A stretch of 64,000 nt of DNA from Allobosea sp. Tri-44 (GTDB lineage: Bacteria; Pseudomonadota; Alphaproteobacteria; Rhizobiales; Beijerinckiaceae): NCBI RefSeq assembly GCF_004123845.1, contig NZ_NBDP01000030.1, positions 310,001 through 374,000 of the forward strand, in the 5' to 3' direction. Positions 46,801 through 56,894 of this stretch are shown in pieces; position 1 is the stretch's first letter, and the number at the start of each line of letters is the position of its first letter. The notes beneath the pieces were generated by a model that saw nothing but the letters and a program-made list of their open reading frames with translations, made no database searches and was not told the origin of the DNA. The position numbers and the translations under genes are program-made.

Positions 46801-47717
46801 GCGAAGCCGCCCTGCCCGCTGCCGCACCGCCCATCGAGGCAAAGGAGGAGACGCCGTTCCGGCGCTTTGTCCGTTCCTTCATCGAGGACCGGCTGGCACT
46901 GTTCGGCCTCGCCCTCTTCATCCTGATCGTGCTGCTCGCTGTCGCCGCCCCGCTGATCGCGCCGCAGAACCCCTATGATCTCGCCAGCGTCGACGTGATG
47001 GATTCGCGCCAGCCGCCGGGCGCGGTCTCCGGCGAGGGCTTCACCATGTGGCTCGGCTCGGACGGTGTCGGCCGCGACCTGCTCTCGGGCATCCTCTACG
47101 GCCTGCGCATTTCGCTGATGGTCGGCGCCTTCTCGGGCATCCTGGCGGCGACGATCGGCTCGGCGGTCGGCCTGATCGCGGCTTATGCCGGCGGGCGCAC
47201 CGAGAACGCGATCATGCGCCTCGTCGACCTGCAGCTCTCGCTGCCTTCCGTGCTGGTCGCCCTGATCCTGGTGGCGGGCCTCGGCAAGGGTGTCGACAAG
47301 ATCATCATCGCGTTGGTGATGGTGCAGTGGGCCTACTACGCCCGCACCGTGCGCGGCTCGGCCCTGGTCGAGCGGCGCAAGGAATATGTCGAGGCGGCGC
47401 AGTCGCTCGGCCTCTCCCATGCCCGCACCGTTTTTCGGCACATCCTGCCGAACTGCCTCGCGCCGGTGATCGTCATCGTCACCGTGCAGACGGCCCATGC
47501 CATCTCGCTGGAGGCGACGCTGTCCTTCCTCGGCGTCGGCCTGCCGCAGACCGAGCCCTCGCTCGGCGTGCTGATCGCCAACGGCTTCCAGTACATGCTC
47601 TCGGGCAGCTACTGGATCTCAGTCTTCCCCGGCTTCGCACTGCTGATGACGATCGTCTCGATCAATCTGGTCGGAGACCGCCTGCGCGACGTGCTCAACC
47701 CGCGCCTGGAGAAGTGA
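46797..47717 (+). CDS. peptide-type ABC transporter permease (DppC/OppC family)
   Basis: A 306-residue permease. GSDGVGRDLLSGILYGLRISLMVG, the EAA loop KEYVEAAQSLGLSHARTVFRHILPN and SFLGVGLPQTEPSLGVLIANG are typical. It lacks the long periplasmic insertion seen in the second OppC of the window (57819). Ends 2 bp ahead of the first ATPase gene. Confidence 0.95.
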   Translation: MSEAALPAAAPPIEAKEETPFRRFVRSFIEDRLALFGLALFILIVLLAVAAPLIAPQNPYDLASVDVMDSRQPPGAVSGEGFTMWLGSDGVGRDLLSGILYGLRISLMVGAFSGILAATIGSAVGLIAAYAGGRTENAIMRLVDLQLSLPSVLVALILVAGLGKGVDKIIIALVMVQWAYYARTVRGSALVERRKEYVEAAQSLGLSHARTVFRHILPNCLAPVIVIVTVQTAHAISLEATLSFLGVGLPQTEPSLGVLIANGFQYMLSGSYWISVFPGFALLMTIVSINLVGDRLRDVLNPRLEK

Positions 47718-47719
47718 GC

Positions 47720-48703
47720 ATGGCGCCCGTTCTCGAAGTCAGCGGTCTCAAGACCCATTTCTTCACCCGCGCCGGCACGGTGAAGTCGGTCGATGGCGTC
47801 TCGTTCCACGTCGAGCGTGGCGAGGTGCTCGGCCTCGTCGGCGAATCCGGCTCGGGCAAGTCGGTCACCGGCTTCTCGGTGATGGGGCTGATCGACCCGC
47901 CGGGCAGAATCGTCGATGGCTCGATCAAGCTCAACGGCAAGGAGCTGGTCGGGCTCGGCGAGGACGGCTTCCGCAAGGTCCGCGGCCGCGAGGTCGCGAT
48001 GATCTTCCAGGACCCGATGATGACGCTGAACCCGGTCCTGCGCGTCGACACGCAAATGATCGAGGCCGTCACCGCCCATGACAAGGTCTCGCATAAGGCG
48101 GCCCGGGAGCGCTCCCGCGACGCGCTCGCCAGGGTCGGCATCCCCTCGCCCGAGGAACGCCTCAACGCCTATCCGCACCAGTTCTCCGGCGGCATGCGCC
48201 AGCGCGTCGCGATCGCGATCGCCCTGCTGCACCGCCCGCCCTTGATCATCTGCGACGAGCCGACGACGGCGCTCGACGTCACCATCCAGAGCCAGATCCT
48301 GGCGGAGATGCAGTCGCTCTGCGCCGACACCGGCACGGCGCTGGTCTGGATCACCCATGATCTCGGCGTCGTTGCCGGCCTCGCCGACCGGATCGCGGTG
48401 ATGTATGCCGGCCGCATCGTCGAGACCGGCGCAGTCGATCCGGTGCTCGATACCCCACTCCATCCCTACACCAGCGGGCTGCTTGGCTCGCTGCCGGCCG
48501 AGGGCGAGCCCGGCGCGCCCTTGCGCCAGATCAGAGGCTCGACGCCCTCGCTGGCCCGCCTGCCGCAGGGCTGTGCCTTCGCGGCGCGCTGCGATTACGC
48601 GCAGGCCGATTGCCTCGCCCTCGCGCCCGACGTCACCCCCTTCCCGGGCGCACGCGGCGTGCGCTGCCACCACCCGCTGAACCTCGCCGGAGTTGCGGCA
48701 TGA
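47720..48703 (+). CDS. peptide-type ABC transporter ATPase (DppD/OppD family)
   Basis: A 327-residue ATPase: Walker [10 protein letters not shown]-loop [15 protein letters not shown], signature [15 protein letters not shown], Walker [16 protein letters not shown] and switch WITHDLGVV. The C-terminal oligopeptide extension ends in a four-Cys motif ([15 protein letters not shown]...CHHP) as in iron-sulfur containing OppD/DppD. Overlaps the second ATPase gene by 4 bp. Confidence 0.95.
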   Translation: MAPVLEVSGLKTHFFTRAGTVKSVDGVSFHVERGEVLGLVGESGSGKSVTGFSVMGLIDPPGRIVDGSIKLNGKELVGLGEDGFRKVRGREVAMIFQDPMMTLNPVLRVDTQMIEAVTAHDKVSHKAARERSRDALARVGIPSPEERLNAYPHQFSGGMRQRVAIAIALLHRPPLIICDEPTTALDVTIQSQILAEMQSLCADTGTALVWITHDLGVVAGLADRIAVMYAGRIVETGAVDPVLDTPLHPYTSGLLGSLPAEGEPGAPLRQIRGSTPSLARLPQGCAFAARCDYAQADCLALAPDVTPFPGARGVRCHHPLNLAGVAA

Positions 48704-49716
48704 CTACGCCGATCCTCACCCTCGAAGGCGTCTCGAAGCGCTTCACCAAGCCGCTCGACGCCGCCTCGAAATTCGCCAACCTGCTCGGCGCGAACTACAG
48801 CGAGCAGGTCGTCCATGCCGTCGACAGCGTCGATCTCTCGATCCGACAGGGCGAGGTCGTCGGGCTCGTCGGCGAATCCGGCTGTGGCAAGTCGACGCTC
48901 GGGCGCGTCGTCGCCGGCGTCCACCATGCCAGCTCCGGCCGCGTCTCCTGGCGCGGGCGCTACACCAACGAGATGTCGTCGGAGGAGCGGAAAGCGGCGA
49001 CGCTCGCCATCCAGATGATCTTCCAGGACCCGATGTCCTCGCTCAATCCGCGCCTGCGCGTCACCGACATCGTCGGCGAGGCGCCGGTTGTGCACGGGCT
49101 GGTGCCGAAGGCCCAGCAGGACGCCTATGTCGCCGAGATGCTCGACCGGGTCGGCCTAGACTCGACCTATCGCCGCCGCTACCCGCACCAGTTCTCCGGC
49201 GGCCAGCGCGCCCGCATCGGCATTGCGCGGGCGCTCGCGGTCAAGCCGCAATTCCTCGTCTGCGACGAGAGCGTGGCCGCACTTGATGTATCGATTCAGG
49301 CCCAGGTCCTGAATCTTTTCATGAAGCTGCGCGACGAACTTAACCTGACTTATCTCTTTATTAGCCATGATCTCTCGGTGGTCCGCCACCTCTCCGACCG
49401 GGTCGTGATCATGTATCTCGGCCGCGTCGTCGAAGCTGCGCCGGCGGCCGAATTGTTCAAGGGCCCGCAGCATCCCTATGCGCAGGCGCTGCTCGCCAAT
49501 GTGCCGTCGATCGCGGCGCGCAAGAAGCGCTTCGCACCGCTGAAGGGCGAGATTCCCTCGCCGCTGCATCCGCCATCCGGCTGCCATTTCCATCCGCGCT
49601 GCCCGCAGGCCGGGCCGCGCTGCAGGGTCGAGCGCCCGGCGCTGAAAGAGATCGCGACGGGCCACGTCGCGGCCTGCCATCTGCATGATGGCGGCGTCGG
49701 CGCGCTGGCGGCCTAG
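48700..49716 (+). CDS. peptide-type ABC transporter ATPase (DppF/OppF family)
   Basis: A 338-residue ATPase: [27 protein letters not shown], signature [31 protein letters not shown] and [14 protein letters not shown]-terminal Cys motif [15 protein letters not shown] is present. It completes the transporter. The Walker B region has DES rather than DEP, as in many OppF proteins. Convergent with the LCCL gene, 9 bp between stops. Confidence 0.95.
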   Translation: MTTPILTLEGVSKRFTKPLDAASKFANLLGANYSEQVVHAVDSVDLSIRQGEVVGLVGESGCGKSTLGRVVAGVHHASSGRVSWRGRYTNEMSSEERKAATLAIQMIFQDPMSSLNPRLRVTDIVGEAPVVHGLVPKAQQDAYVAEMLDRVGLDSTYRRRYPHQFSGGQRARIGIARALAVKPQFLVCDESVAALDVSIQAQVLNLFMKLRDELNLTYLFISHDLSVVRHLSDRVVIMYLGRVVEAAPAAELFKGPQHPYAQALLANVPSIAARKKRFAPLKGEIPSPLHPPSGCHFHPRCPQAGPRCRVERPALKEIATGHVAACHLHDGGVGALAA

Positions 49717-49725
49717 CGTCTCAGC

Positions 49726-50112
49726 TCAGATCGCCGACAGCTTCCAGGCGTATTGATAACGGCCGTACTGGGTGCTGGTGACGCCGTTGCGCTCGGTGCC
49801 AGCGAACTCCTCCGGTGGCGTCACTACCGTCACTCTGAAGACGGCGGTCTTGCCCGGCTTGAGCAATCCTATGTGCACGGCCGCGGCGCCGATCGACGAG
49901 TCGCCGCTGTAGATGTCGGTGCCCCAGAGCTGGCCCTCGACGGTGCCCGTGACGCGAAAATAGTAGACGGCTCCGACCTTCTCGCAGAGCCCGTGCATAT
50001 TGGTCGGCGCCTCGGAAGCGATCGAGTTCTGCTCGAGCAGCGTCTTGAGTTGCCGGCGCGAGAGTTTTCCGCGTTTGTCGAAATAGGCGACGAGATCCTG
50101 CACGACCTTCAT
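49726..50112 (-). CDS. LCCL-domain protein linked to a MoxR/VWA pair
   Basis: A 128-residue protein with no signal peptide. Residues 1-35 are helical (LVAYFDKRGKLSRRQLKTLL). Residues 38-125 match the LCCL domain: LWGTDIYSGDSSIGAAAVHIG and EEFAGTERNGVTSTQYGRYQ. LCCL domains are known mainly from extracellular eukaryotic proteins and some bacterial ones; ligands are unclear. The ATG overlaps the VWA gene stop by 4 bp (50109-50112), so it is the third member of the operon. It has only one Cys (residue 43), so no LCCL disulfide. Confidence 0.8.
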   Translation of the reverse strand: MKVVQDLVAYFDKRGKLSRRQLKTLLEQNSIASEAPTNMHGLCEKVGAVYYFRVTGTVEGQLWGTDIYSGDSSIGAAAVHIGLLKPGKTAVFRVTVVTPPEEFAGTERNGVTSTQYGRYQYAWKLSAI

Positions 50113-51368
50113 GATGCGCCTCCCGCTTGCATGACGACGACCCGGCCATAGGACGGCTGGAACGAGGTTGAGCTCTTCGGCAACGCCCACAGCACCGCAT
50201 AGGGGACGGCTTCGCTCGGATAGGAGATGTCGCCATCGGTGATGACGATGGCGGAGGTCACGCGCGGATCGTCCGCTAGTGCGGCGAGCGCCGGTGTCAG
50301 ATCGCTGCCGCCATAGCCGCTGATCTGATAGTCGGCGAGCGCTGCCGGCGAGAGCATCTCGTCTGAGGTGACGACGGTGTCGCACTGGACGACGCGGATC
50401 TCATCGACCCCGGCCGCATCGCAGAAATCGGCGATGGCACCGAGCGCTTTGGGGATATCGTCGCCCATCGAGGCGCTGGTGTCGAGGATGACGTTCAGCA
50501 TCCAGGAATAGCGCTTGCGCCCGGGCATCACGACATCGCTGTGATCGTTGCCGCGACGCGAGGCGCGGGTATAGGTGCGCTCGCCCGGCGCGACGCCTTC
50601 GAGCCAGGGCTGGAGCGCAACGTGCCAGGGCGTGTGAAAGAAGCCGCGCTGGGCCCGCACGCTCTGCTGTTGCCCGCCCGGACTGTCGCCCTTGCCACGC
50701 ATCGCGCCCATGGCCTTCGCCAGCACCATGCCGCGCGCGGCGAGGTCGCGTACCGCCCGCGCCCGCTCGACCTGATCGGCACTATCCTCCGGAAAGAGCT
50801 CGCGCTCGCGCCGCGCATCGAGCGCATCGCCCATCGAACCCGCCGGCGCCTGCCGCGCCGCGCCAAGCACCTGCTCAACGGTGACGACCTGCCCCTCCCA
50901 GACCAGCGTCTTGGACGGCATGTAGCTGCCGGTGCGGCGCATCTCCAGCACGATGTCCTCGGCCGAGCGCTCGCGGGCACCAGGCATATCGAGCCCGCCG
51001 GCCGGGATTACCGTGGTGCCGAGCGCGTGCCGCAGCATGTCGTTGATGATGTAGTCGTGGGCGTAGTTGAACTCGAGCGTGGCGCTGCCGCGAGCCCGGT
51101 CATGGGTCCGCAACGCCAGGTGCAGCAGCTCATGGGCGAGCACGAAGACGAGGTCATCGGCTGAGAGCCTCGCCGTGAAGGCCGGGTTCGCCAGCAGCCG
51201 GCCGGAGGCGAAGACGCCCATGGTCGGCACGCGCTCGTCGATCTCGACGCGCACGGCGGCGGCAAGCCCCGCCAGATGCGGGAACGGCGCCGTGACCAGC
51301 CGCAAGCCCTTCATGATCCGCGCATGGGTGGCGCGGTCGGCAGCCGAGGGATCGGGCGCCGTGCTCAT
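50109..51368 (-). CDS. VWA-like metallopeptidase-type protein (DUF2201)
   Basis: A 419-residue protein. An N-terminal domain has HELLH (residues 79-83, the HExxH zinc motif) in VFVLAHELLHLALRTHD. A C-terminal von Willebrand A-like domain has the MIDAS DTSAS (Asp296, Ser298, Ser300) and SAIVITDGDISYP. DUF2201 proteins pair with MoxR ATPases. The predicted role is metal-dependent binding or processing of a client protein. Start overlaps the MoxR stop (51365-51368). Cytoplasmic. Confidence 0.9.
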   Translation of the reverse strand: MSTAPDPSAADRATHARIMKGLRLVTAPFPHLAGLAAAVRVEIDERVPTMGVFASGRLLANPAFTARLSADDLVFVLAHELLHLALRTHDRARGSATLEFNYAHDYIINDMLRHALGTTVIPAGGLDMPGARERSAEDIVLEMRRTGSYMPSKTLVWEGQVVTVEQVLGAARQAPAGSMGDALDARRERELFPEDSADQVERARAVRDLAARGMVLAKAMGAMRGKGDSPGGQQQSVRAQRGFFHTPWHVALQPWLEGVAPGERTYTRASRRGNDHSDVVMPGRKRYSWMLNVILDTSASMGDDIPKALGAIADFCDAAGVDEIRVVQCDTVVTSDEMLSPAALADYQISGYGGSDLTPALAALADDPRVTSAIVITDGDISYPSEAVPYAVLWALPKSSTSFQPSYGRVVVMQAGGAS

Positions 51369-52396
51369 GCCGCGACCTTGCGCAGGAGGTCGTACATGGC
51401 ACGGTCCGCCCCGAGCGCGCCCCAGGTCTCGACCATGTCGTTGAGGATAAGAAGCTGGTGCTCATGGGAGAGGCTGCGCAGGAAGCGGTTGATCACCGGC
51501 GCCTTGATGCCTGCGGCGCGGCCATCCCTGACGAACTGGCGGATGCAGTCGAGGATGAACCAGCGGGCGGAATCGCCCTTAGGCAACAGCTCCGGCTTGC
51601 GCAGGTAGTCCTCGAGCGGGCGGACCGCCCCGATCGAATCCTCGGCGAGCGCGCAGAACACCACCGCGTCTTCCGGCGAGAGGCGCCCGAAGGCCAGCGC
51701 CCGCCGCAGTTCATTGCTGAGGAAGCCGGCCTTCTGCGCCATGTCGAGCGCCCGCGACAGCACGGTCCAGGCGCGCGGCGTCGAGAACGGCACCGGCTCA
51801 GCCGGCACCGGCCGCATCAGTGCGTCGGGAATCGTCGCGATGAAGCTGCGGATCTCGGCCCGCACACCGGTGCGCTGAGCCCAGGCCAGCCAATCGTCGG
51901 TATCGACGCGCAATTGCAGGATGGTGACGCGGTTGACCAGCGCCGAGCTCATCGCCCGCACCAGAGCGCGGTCCTGCAGGCGGTTGCCGGCGGCGACGAC
52001 CCAGGTGCCCTTCGGCAAAGCGTGCTCGCCCAGCCGCCGCTCCAATAGCAGCGAGTAGAACGCCTTCTGGACATCGGGCGAGCAGGCCGGCAACTCGTCG
52101 AGGAAGAGGCAGAACGGCTCGGGCTTTTCCGGCAGCAGCACGCGCGGCGGGCAGAAGACCGAGCGCTCGCCGACGATGCGCGGTATACCGCTCACGTCCT
52201 CCGGAGCAATCTGGGTGCCGAGCAGGGAGCGGCAAGGCAGACCCGCCTCGCGCGCGGCTTCGTAGACCAGTTCGGACTTGCCGAGCCCGGGGGGCGAGAG
52301 CAGCAGGAAGCTCTGCTCATGCGCCATGCACTGGATCAGCTGCTTGGCCTGACGCAACGAGACGACTTCGTCGAAGGCGGATCGCGTCGCTTCCAT
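51365..52396 (-). CDS. MoxR-type AAA+ ATPase
   Basis: A 343-residue AAA ATPase from MEATRSAFDEVVSLRQ, preceded by GGGAGGG. Walker A SPPGLGKS at residues 34-41, Walker B CLFLDELPACSPDVQKAF, sensor 1 VVAAGNRLQDRALV and arginine-finger region SSALVNRV. The C-terminal lid runs from about 215. MoxR proteins act as chaperones for VWA partners, here encoded next with a 4-bp overlap. First gene of the three-gene operon; the 296-bp region upstream to maeB contains an AT-rich promoter area. Confidence 0.92.
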   Translation of the reverse strand: MEATRSAFDEVVSLRQAKQLIQCMAHEQSFLLLSPPGLGKSELVYEAAREAGLPCRSLLGTQIAPEDVSGIPRIVGERSVFCPPRVLLPEKPEPFCLFLDELPACSPDVQKAFYSLLLERRLGEHALPKGTWVVAAGNRLQDRALVRAMSSALVNRVTILQLRVDTDDWLAWAQRTGVRAEIRSFIATIPDALMRPVPAEPVPFSTPRAWTVLSRALDMAQKAGFLSNELRRALAFGRLSPEDAVVFCALAEDSIGAVRPLEDYLRKPELLPKGDSARWFILDCIRQFVRDGRAAGIKAPVINRFLRSLSHEHQLLILNDMVETWGALGADRAMYDLLRKVAA

Positions 52397-52692
52397 CAAT
52401 CCCTCCCAAGAACGACCGCCGGAACCAAATCGGCGGATGTACGGTGAGGGGCAGTCTGCAACAGCAGAGGCCTTTGAAATCATTATTTCTTTGTAATGTT
52501 TAGTTTTGTTTCACGGCTGTTTCACGGGCCGCCCGTCTCCACGGTTTTGATCGATCTGGACGTGTTTGCGCGCCAAACGCGGTGTCGTTTTTCCCGTGGC
52601 ACAAGTCTTTCGCCACTTGGCTCGGCTTGACGCCCACCCCCTTTCCGCGCGACCTCGTCTGCAAGCAACGGCGGCGCAGAGGAAGCGTGGGG

Positions 52693-54987
52693 ATGGCTAA
52701 GAGCACATTGTCGGCGGATCTTCGTTCGGGCGCGCTCGTCTACCACCGCCTTCCCAAGCCCGGTAAGCTCGAGATCCAGGCGACCAAACCTCTCGGCAAC
52801 CAACGCGACCTGGCGCTCGCCTATTCGCCCGGCGTCGCCGCTGCCTGCGAAGCGATCGTCGACGACCCCGGCGAGGCGGCCGAGCTGACCTCGCGCCAGA
52901 ACCTCGTCGCCGTCATCACCAACGGCACCGCCGTGCTCGGCCTCGGCGACATCGGCCCCCTCGCCTCCAAGCCGGTGATGGAAGGCAAGGCCGTCCTGTT
53001 CAAGAAGTTCGCCGGCATCGACTGCTTCGACATCGAGGTCGAGCAGAAGAACATCGAGAAGTTCGTCGAGGTCGTCGCGGCGCTGGAGCCGACCTTCGGC
53101 GGCATCAATCTCGAGGACATCAAGGGCCCGGAGTGCTTCGAGATCGAGGAGCAGCTCAAGGCCCGGATGAACATCCCGGTCTTCCATGACGACCAGCACG
53201 GCACGGCGATCATCGTCGGCGCCGCCGTCCTGAACGGGCTCGACCTCGCGGCTAAGAAGATCGCCGAGGTCAAGATCGTCGTCTCCGGCGCCGGCGCCGC
53301 CGCGCTCGCCTGCCTCAATCTCCTCGTATCGCTCGGCGCCCGCACGCAGAACATCTGGGTCACCGACCTCGACGGCGTGGTCTACAAGGGCCGCAACACG
53401 CTGATGGACCGCTGGAAGGAGGTCTACGCCCAGGAGACCGAGGCGCGCACGCTCGCCGAGGTGATCAGCGGCGCCGACATCTTCCTCGGCCTCTCGGCCG
53501 CCGGCGTGCTGAAGCCCGAGATGGCCAAGCAGATGGCGCCGAAGCCGCTGATCCTGGCACTCGCCAACCCCAACCCCGAGATCACGCCGGAGGATGCGCT
53601 TGCCGTCCGCCCCGACGCGATGATCTGCACCGGCCGCTCGGACTATCCGAACCAAGTCAACAACGTCCTGTGCTTCCCCTACATCTTCCGTGGCGCGCTC
53701 GACGTGCAGGCGACGACGATCAACGAGGCGATGAAGCTCGCCGCGGTGCGCGCCATCGCCGCCCTCGCCCGCGAGGCGACCTCCGATATCGCCGCACGCG
53801 CCTATGGCGGCGAATCCCAGACCTTCGGCGCGACGTCGCTGATCCCAAACCCGTTCGACCCGCGCCTGATCCTGCGCATCGCACCGGCGGTGGCGGAGGC
53901 GGCAATGGCCACCGGCGTCGCCAAGAAACCGCTGATCGACATCGAGGCCTATCGCGAGGACCTGTCGCGCTTCGTCTTCCGCTCCGGCTTCCTGATGAAG
54001 CCGCTCTTCGCCAAGGCGAAGGCCGATCCGAAGCGGGTGATCTATGCCGAGGGCGAGGATGAGCGGGTCCTGCGCGCCGCCCAGATCGCGATCGAGGAGG
54101 GCATGGCGATCCCGATCCTGATCGGCCGCCCCTCGGTGATCGAGACCCGCGTCAAGCGCTTTGGCCTGACGATCCGGCCCGGCATCGATTGCGAGCTGAT
54201 CAACCCGGAGGACGATCCGCGCTATCGCGATTACGTCCAGACCTATCTCGACATTGCCGGCCGGCGTGGCATCACACCGGAAGCGGCGCGCTCGCTGGTG
54301 CGCACCAACAACACCGTGATCGCGGCACTCGCCGTCGTGCGCGGCGAGGCGGATGCGATGATCACCGGCCTCGAAGGCCGGTTCCTCTCGCGGCTGCGCC
54401 ATATCCGCGACATCATCGGGCTCGAGCCCGGCGTCTGCGACCTCGCGGCGATGACGCTGATCATCACGAGCAAGGGCGGCTTCTTCCTCGCCGACACCCA
54501 TGTGAAGCATGATCCGACGGCGGAAGAGATCGCCGACATGGCGGTGCTGGCCGCGAGCCACGTCACGCGTTTCGGCATCGAGCCGAAGATCGCCCTGCTC
54601 TCGCATTCGGATTTCGGCGCAGCCGACACGCCGAGCTCGATCAAGATGCGCAAGGCGGGCAAGCTGATCCAGGAGCGCGCGCCGGAGCTGGAATGCGACG
54701 GCGAGATGGAGGCTGACACCGCCCTTGTCGCCGCCATCCGCGAGCGGGTGCTGCCCTCATCGCGCCTGAAGGGCATCGCCAACGTCCTGATCTTCCCCAA
54801 TCTCGACGCCGCCAACATTGCCTACCAGTTCGCCAAAGTGCTGGCTGATGCACTTCCCGTCGGACCGATCCTGATCGGCGCAGCCAAACCCGTGCACGTC
54901 CTCACCGGCTCGGTGACGGCGCGCGGTGTCGTCAACATGACCGCGGTCGCGGTGGCGGAGGCGCAAGGGCGAGCAGCCACCGGCTGA
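52693..54987 (+). CDS. maeB: NADP-dependent malic enzyme fused to phosphotransacetylase domain
   Basis: A 764-residue fusion. The malic enzyme part (about residues 1-430) has [13 protein letters not shown], the catalytic [17 protein letters not shown] and the nucleotide-binding [13 protein letters not shown]. The phosphotransacetylase-like part (about 445-755) has [31 protein letters not shown] and [15 protein letters not shown]. It decarboxylates malate to pyruvate; the PTA domain is usually regulatory (acetyl-CoA) in MaeB. ATG at 52693 follows GAGGAA. Preceded by an AT-rich stretch (52480-52515) suggesting a promoter. Confidence 0.95.
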   Translation: MAKSTLSADLRSGALVYHRLPKPGKLEIQATKPLGNQRDLALAYSPGVAAACEAIVDDPGEAAELTSRQNLVAVITNGTAVLGLGDIGPLASKPVMEGKAVLFKKFAGIDCFDIEVEQKNIEKFVEVVAALEPTFGGINLEDIKGPECFEIEEQLKARMNIPVFHDDQHGTAIIVGAAVLNGLDLAAKKIAEVKIVVSGAGAAALACLNLLVSLGARTQNIWVTDLDGVVYKGRNTLMDRWKEVYAQETEARTLAEVISGADIFLGLSAAGVLKPEMAKQMAPKPLILALANPNPEITPEDALAVRPDAMICTGRSDYPNQVNNVLCFPYIFRGALDVQATTINEAMKLAAVRAIAALAREATSDIAARAYGGESQTFGATSLIPNPFDPRLILRIAPAVAEAAMATGVAKKPLIDIEAYREDLSRFVFRSGFLMKPLFAKAKADPKRVIYAEGEDERVLRAAQIAIEEGMAIPILIGRPSVIETRVKRFGLTIRPGIDCELINPEDDPRYRDYVQTYLDIAGRRGITPEAARSLVRTNNTVIAALAVVRGEADAMITGLEGRFLSRLRHIRDIIGLEPGVCDLAAMTLIITSKGGFFLADTHVKHDPTAEEIADMAVLAASHVTRFGIEPKIALLSHSDFGAADTPSSIKMRKAGKLIQERAPELECDGEMEADTALVAAIRERVLPSSRLKGIANVLIFPNLDAANIAYQFAKVLADALPVGPILIGAAKPVHVLTGSVTARGVVNMTAVAVAEAQGRAATG

Positions 54988-55159
54988 CCTTGGGAAAGGC
55001 TCTGTTGAAGTCGTTTCTGAGCCAGCTTTCAAAAGCGGGACAGTGGCTTAGCATGAGTGGTTGATACCGCCTTTTCGCTCTTGGCGCGCGTGGCGCGATA
55101 GGCTCATACTTCCCGTCAGGAGCGGGAAGGGGCCCGTCCGAAGAGTTCGGAGAGCGCTC

Positions 55160-56782
55160 ATGGTTGAGATCCACCGTCAGTCCGGAATCCGGCGTGCCAT
55201 CCGGCCGCTCGCGCTGGCGAGCGGCCTTTTTCTTGCGCTCGCTGGCGCTGCCATGGCGCAGGTCGTGTTCCATCGCGGCAATGACGGCGATCCCGAGACG
55301 CTCGATTCGCACAAGACCTCGACGGTGAGCGAGGCGCATCTGCTGCGCGATCTCTCCGAAGGCCTGGTGATCCACCATATCAACGGCGAGGTCGTGCCCG
55401 GCGTCGCCGAAAGCTGGACGATGGCCCAGGACGGCAAGAGCTACGCCTTCAAGCTGCGCGCCAACGCCAAATGGTCGAATGGCGACCCGGTCACGGCGGG
55501 TGATTTCGTCTTCTCGTTCCGGCGCATGGTCAATCCGGAGACGGGCGCGAAATACGCCAACATCCTCTACCCGATCCGCAATGCCGAGAAGATCAACAAG
55601 GCGAGCGACGGAGCTAAGCTCGAAGACCTCGGCGTCAATGCGGTCGACGAGCGCACGCTCGAAATCACGCTTGAGCGCCCGACCCCATATTTCCTCGAAT
55701 TGCTGACGCACCAGACCGGGCTGCCGGTCCACCCGGCTTCGGTCCAGAAGTTCGGCAAGGACTTCGTCAAGCCGGAGAACTGGGTCTCGAACGGCGCCTA
55801 CACGCTGAAGGAGTTCGTGCCGAACTCGCATATCCGCCTGGAGAAGAACAAGGCCTTCCACGACGCCGCGAACGTCAAGATCGACACGGTCATCTACTAT
55901 CCGACGCCCGATTTCTCCGCCGCAGCCCGCCGTTTTCAGGCTGGCGAGCTGCAGATGACATCGGACATTCCGGCCGACCAGATTCAGCAGTTGCGCGAGA
56001 AGCTCGGCAAGGAGCAGGTCAAGGTCTCGCCCTATCTCGGCACCTATTTCTTGATCATCAACACCGCCAAGAAGCCGTTCGACGACATCAGGGTGCGCCG
56101 CGCGCTCTCGCTGGTGATCGACCGGGAGTTCATCGCCGAGGAAATCTGGGGCGGCACCATGCTGCCGGCCTATGGCGTGATCCCGCCGAATATCGGCAAC
56201 TATGGCGAACGCGCCGAAGCCGACTTCAAGGGCACCTCCCCGCTCGACCGCGAGGACGAGGCCAAGAAGCTGCTCGCCGCAGCCGGCTTCGGGCCGGGCA
56301 TGCCGCTGCGCCTGCAGCTACGCTACAACACCACCGACAACAACCGCCGCACCGTGATCGCCATCGCCGAGCAGTGGAAGGCGATCGGCGTCGAGACCAG
56401 CTTCATCAACACCGACGGCAAGACCCATTTCGCTTTGCTGCGCGACGGCGGCGATTTCGATATCGCCCGCTATGGCTGGATCGGCGATTATTCCGACCCG
56501 CAGAACTTCCTGTTCCTGTTCCAGAGCGACAACACCGGCTTCAACTCCGGCAAGTACAACAACCCGCAATTCGACGCTCTGATGAAGCAGGGCGCCGAGG
56601 AGATCGACATCGCCAAGCGCGCCGCGATCCTGCGCGAGGCGGACGCGATCCTCGCCGCCGACGTTCCCTGGATCCCGGTGCTCTACTACTCCTCGAAGAA
56701 CCTGGTCTCGCCGAAATTGCAAGGCTTCCAGCAGAACCTGCGCGGCGCGCTGCCGACGCGGTTCATGAGCCTGAAGCCGTGA
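55160..56782 (+). CDS. oligopeptide-binding protein (OppA-like, SBP family 5)
   Basis: A 540-residue protein from MVEIHRQSGIRRAIRPLALA, signal peptide ending GAAMAQ near residue 34. Family 5 motifs: RGNDGDPETLDSHKTSTVSE, SYAFKLRANAKWSNGDPVTAGDFVF, VRRALSLVIDREFIAEEI and DIARYGWIGDYSDPQNFL, characteristic of OppA. First gene of a four-gene operon. The C-terminus ends LPTRFMSLKP. It is followed by a palindromic repeat before the first permease. Confidence 0.95.
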   Translation: MVEIHRQSGIRRAIRPLALASGLFLALAGAAMAQVVFHRGNDGDPETLDSHKTSTVSEAHLLRDLSEGLVIHHINGEVVPGVAESWTMAQDGKSYAFKLRANAKWSNGDPVTAGDFVFSFRRMVNPETGAKYANILYPIRNAEKINKASDGAKLEDLGVNAVDERTLEITLERPTPYFLELLTHQTGLPVHPASVQKFGKDFVKPENWVSNGAYTLKEFVPNSHIRLEKNKAFHDAANVKIDTVIYYPTPDFSAAARRFQAGELQMTSDIPADQIQQLREKLGKEQVKVSPYLGTYFLIINTAKKPFDDIRVRRALSLVIDREFIAEEIWGGTMLPAYGVIPPNIGNYGERAEADFKGTSPLDREDEAKKLLAAAGFGPGMPLRLQLRYNTTDNNRRTVIAIAEQWKAIGVETSFINTDGKTHFALLRDGGDFDIARYGWIGDYSDPQNFLFLFQSDNTGFNSGKYNNPQFDALMKQGAEEIDIAKRAAILREADAILAADVPWIPVLYYSSKNLVSPKLQGFQQNLRGALPTRFMSLKP

Positions 56783-56790
56783 CTGAAGCA

Positions 56791-56880
56791 CGTCATGGCC
56801 GGGCTTGAGCCGGCCATCTCAGGCCGAAGCGGGCAACCGCCAGCTGTCATGAGATGCTCGGGTCAAGCCCGAGCATGACG
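56791..56880. repeat. interspersed palindromic repeat, copy 3 (between oppA-like and oppB-like genes)
   Basis: Two hairpins facing opposite ways: atggccgg/ccggccat around gcttgag, and atgctcgg/ccgagcat around gtcaag. The whole unit is roughly self-complementary, starting cgtcatg and ending catgacg. It is inside the operon and fills the gap between SBP and permease. Related to the copies at 9580, 28055 and 63493. Confidence 0.85.
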
Positions 56881-56894
56881 TAGGGACCAGCCCC

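Noticed and set aside
52522..54606. A 694-codon open frame on the minus strand
   Set aside because: Antisense to maeB, whose motifs are unambiguous. Shadow of a GC-rich coding gene.
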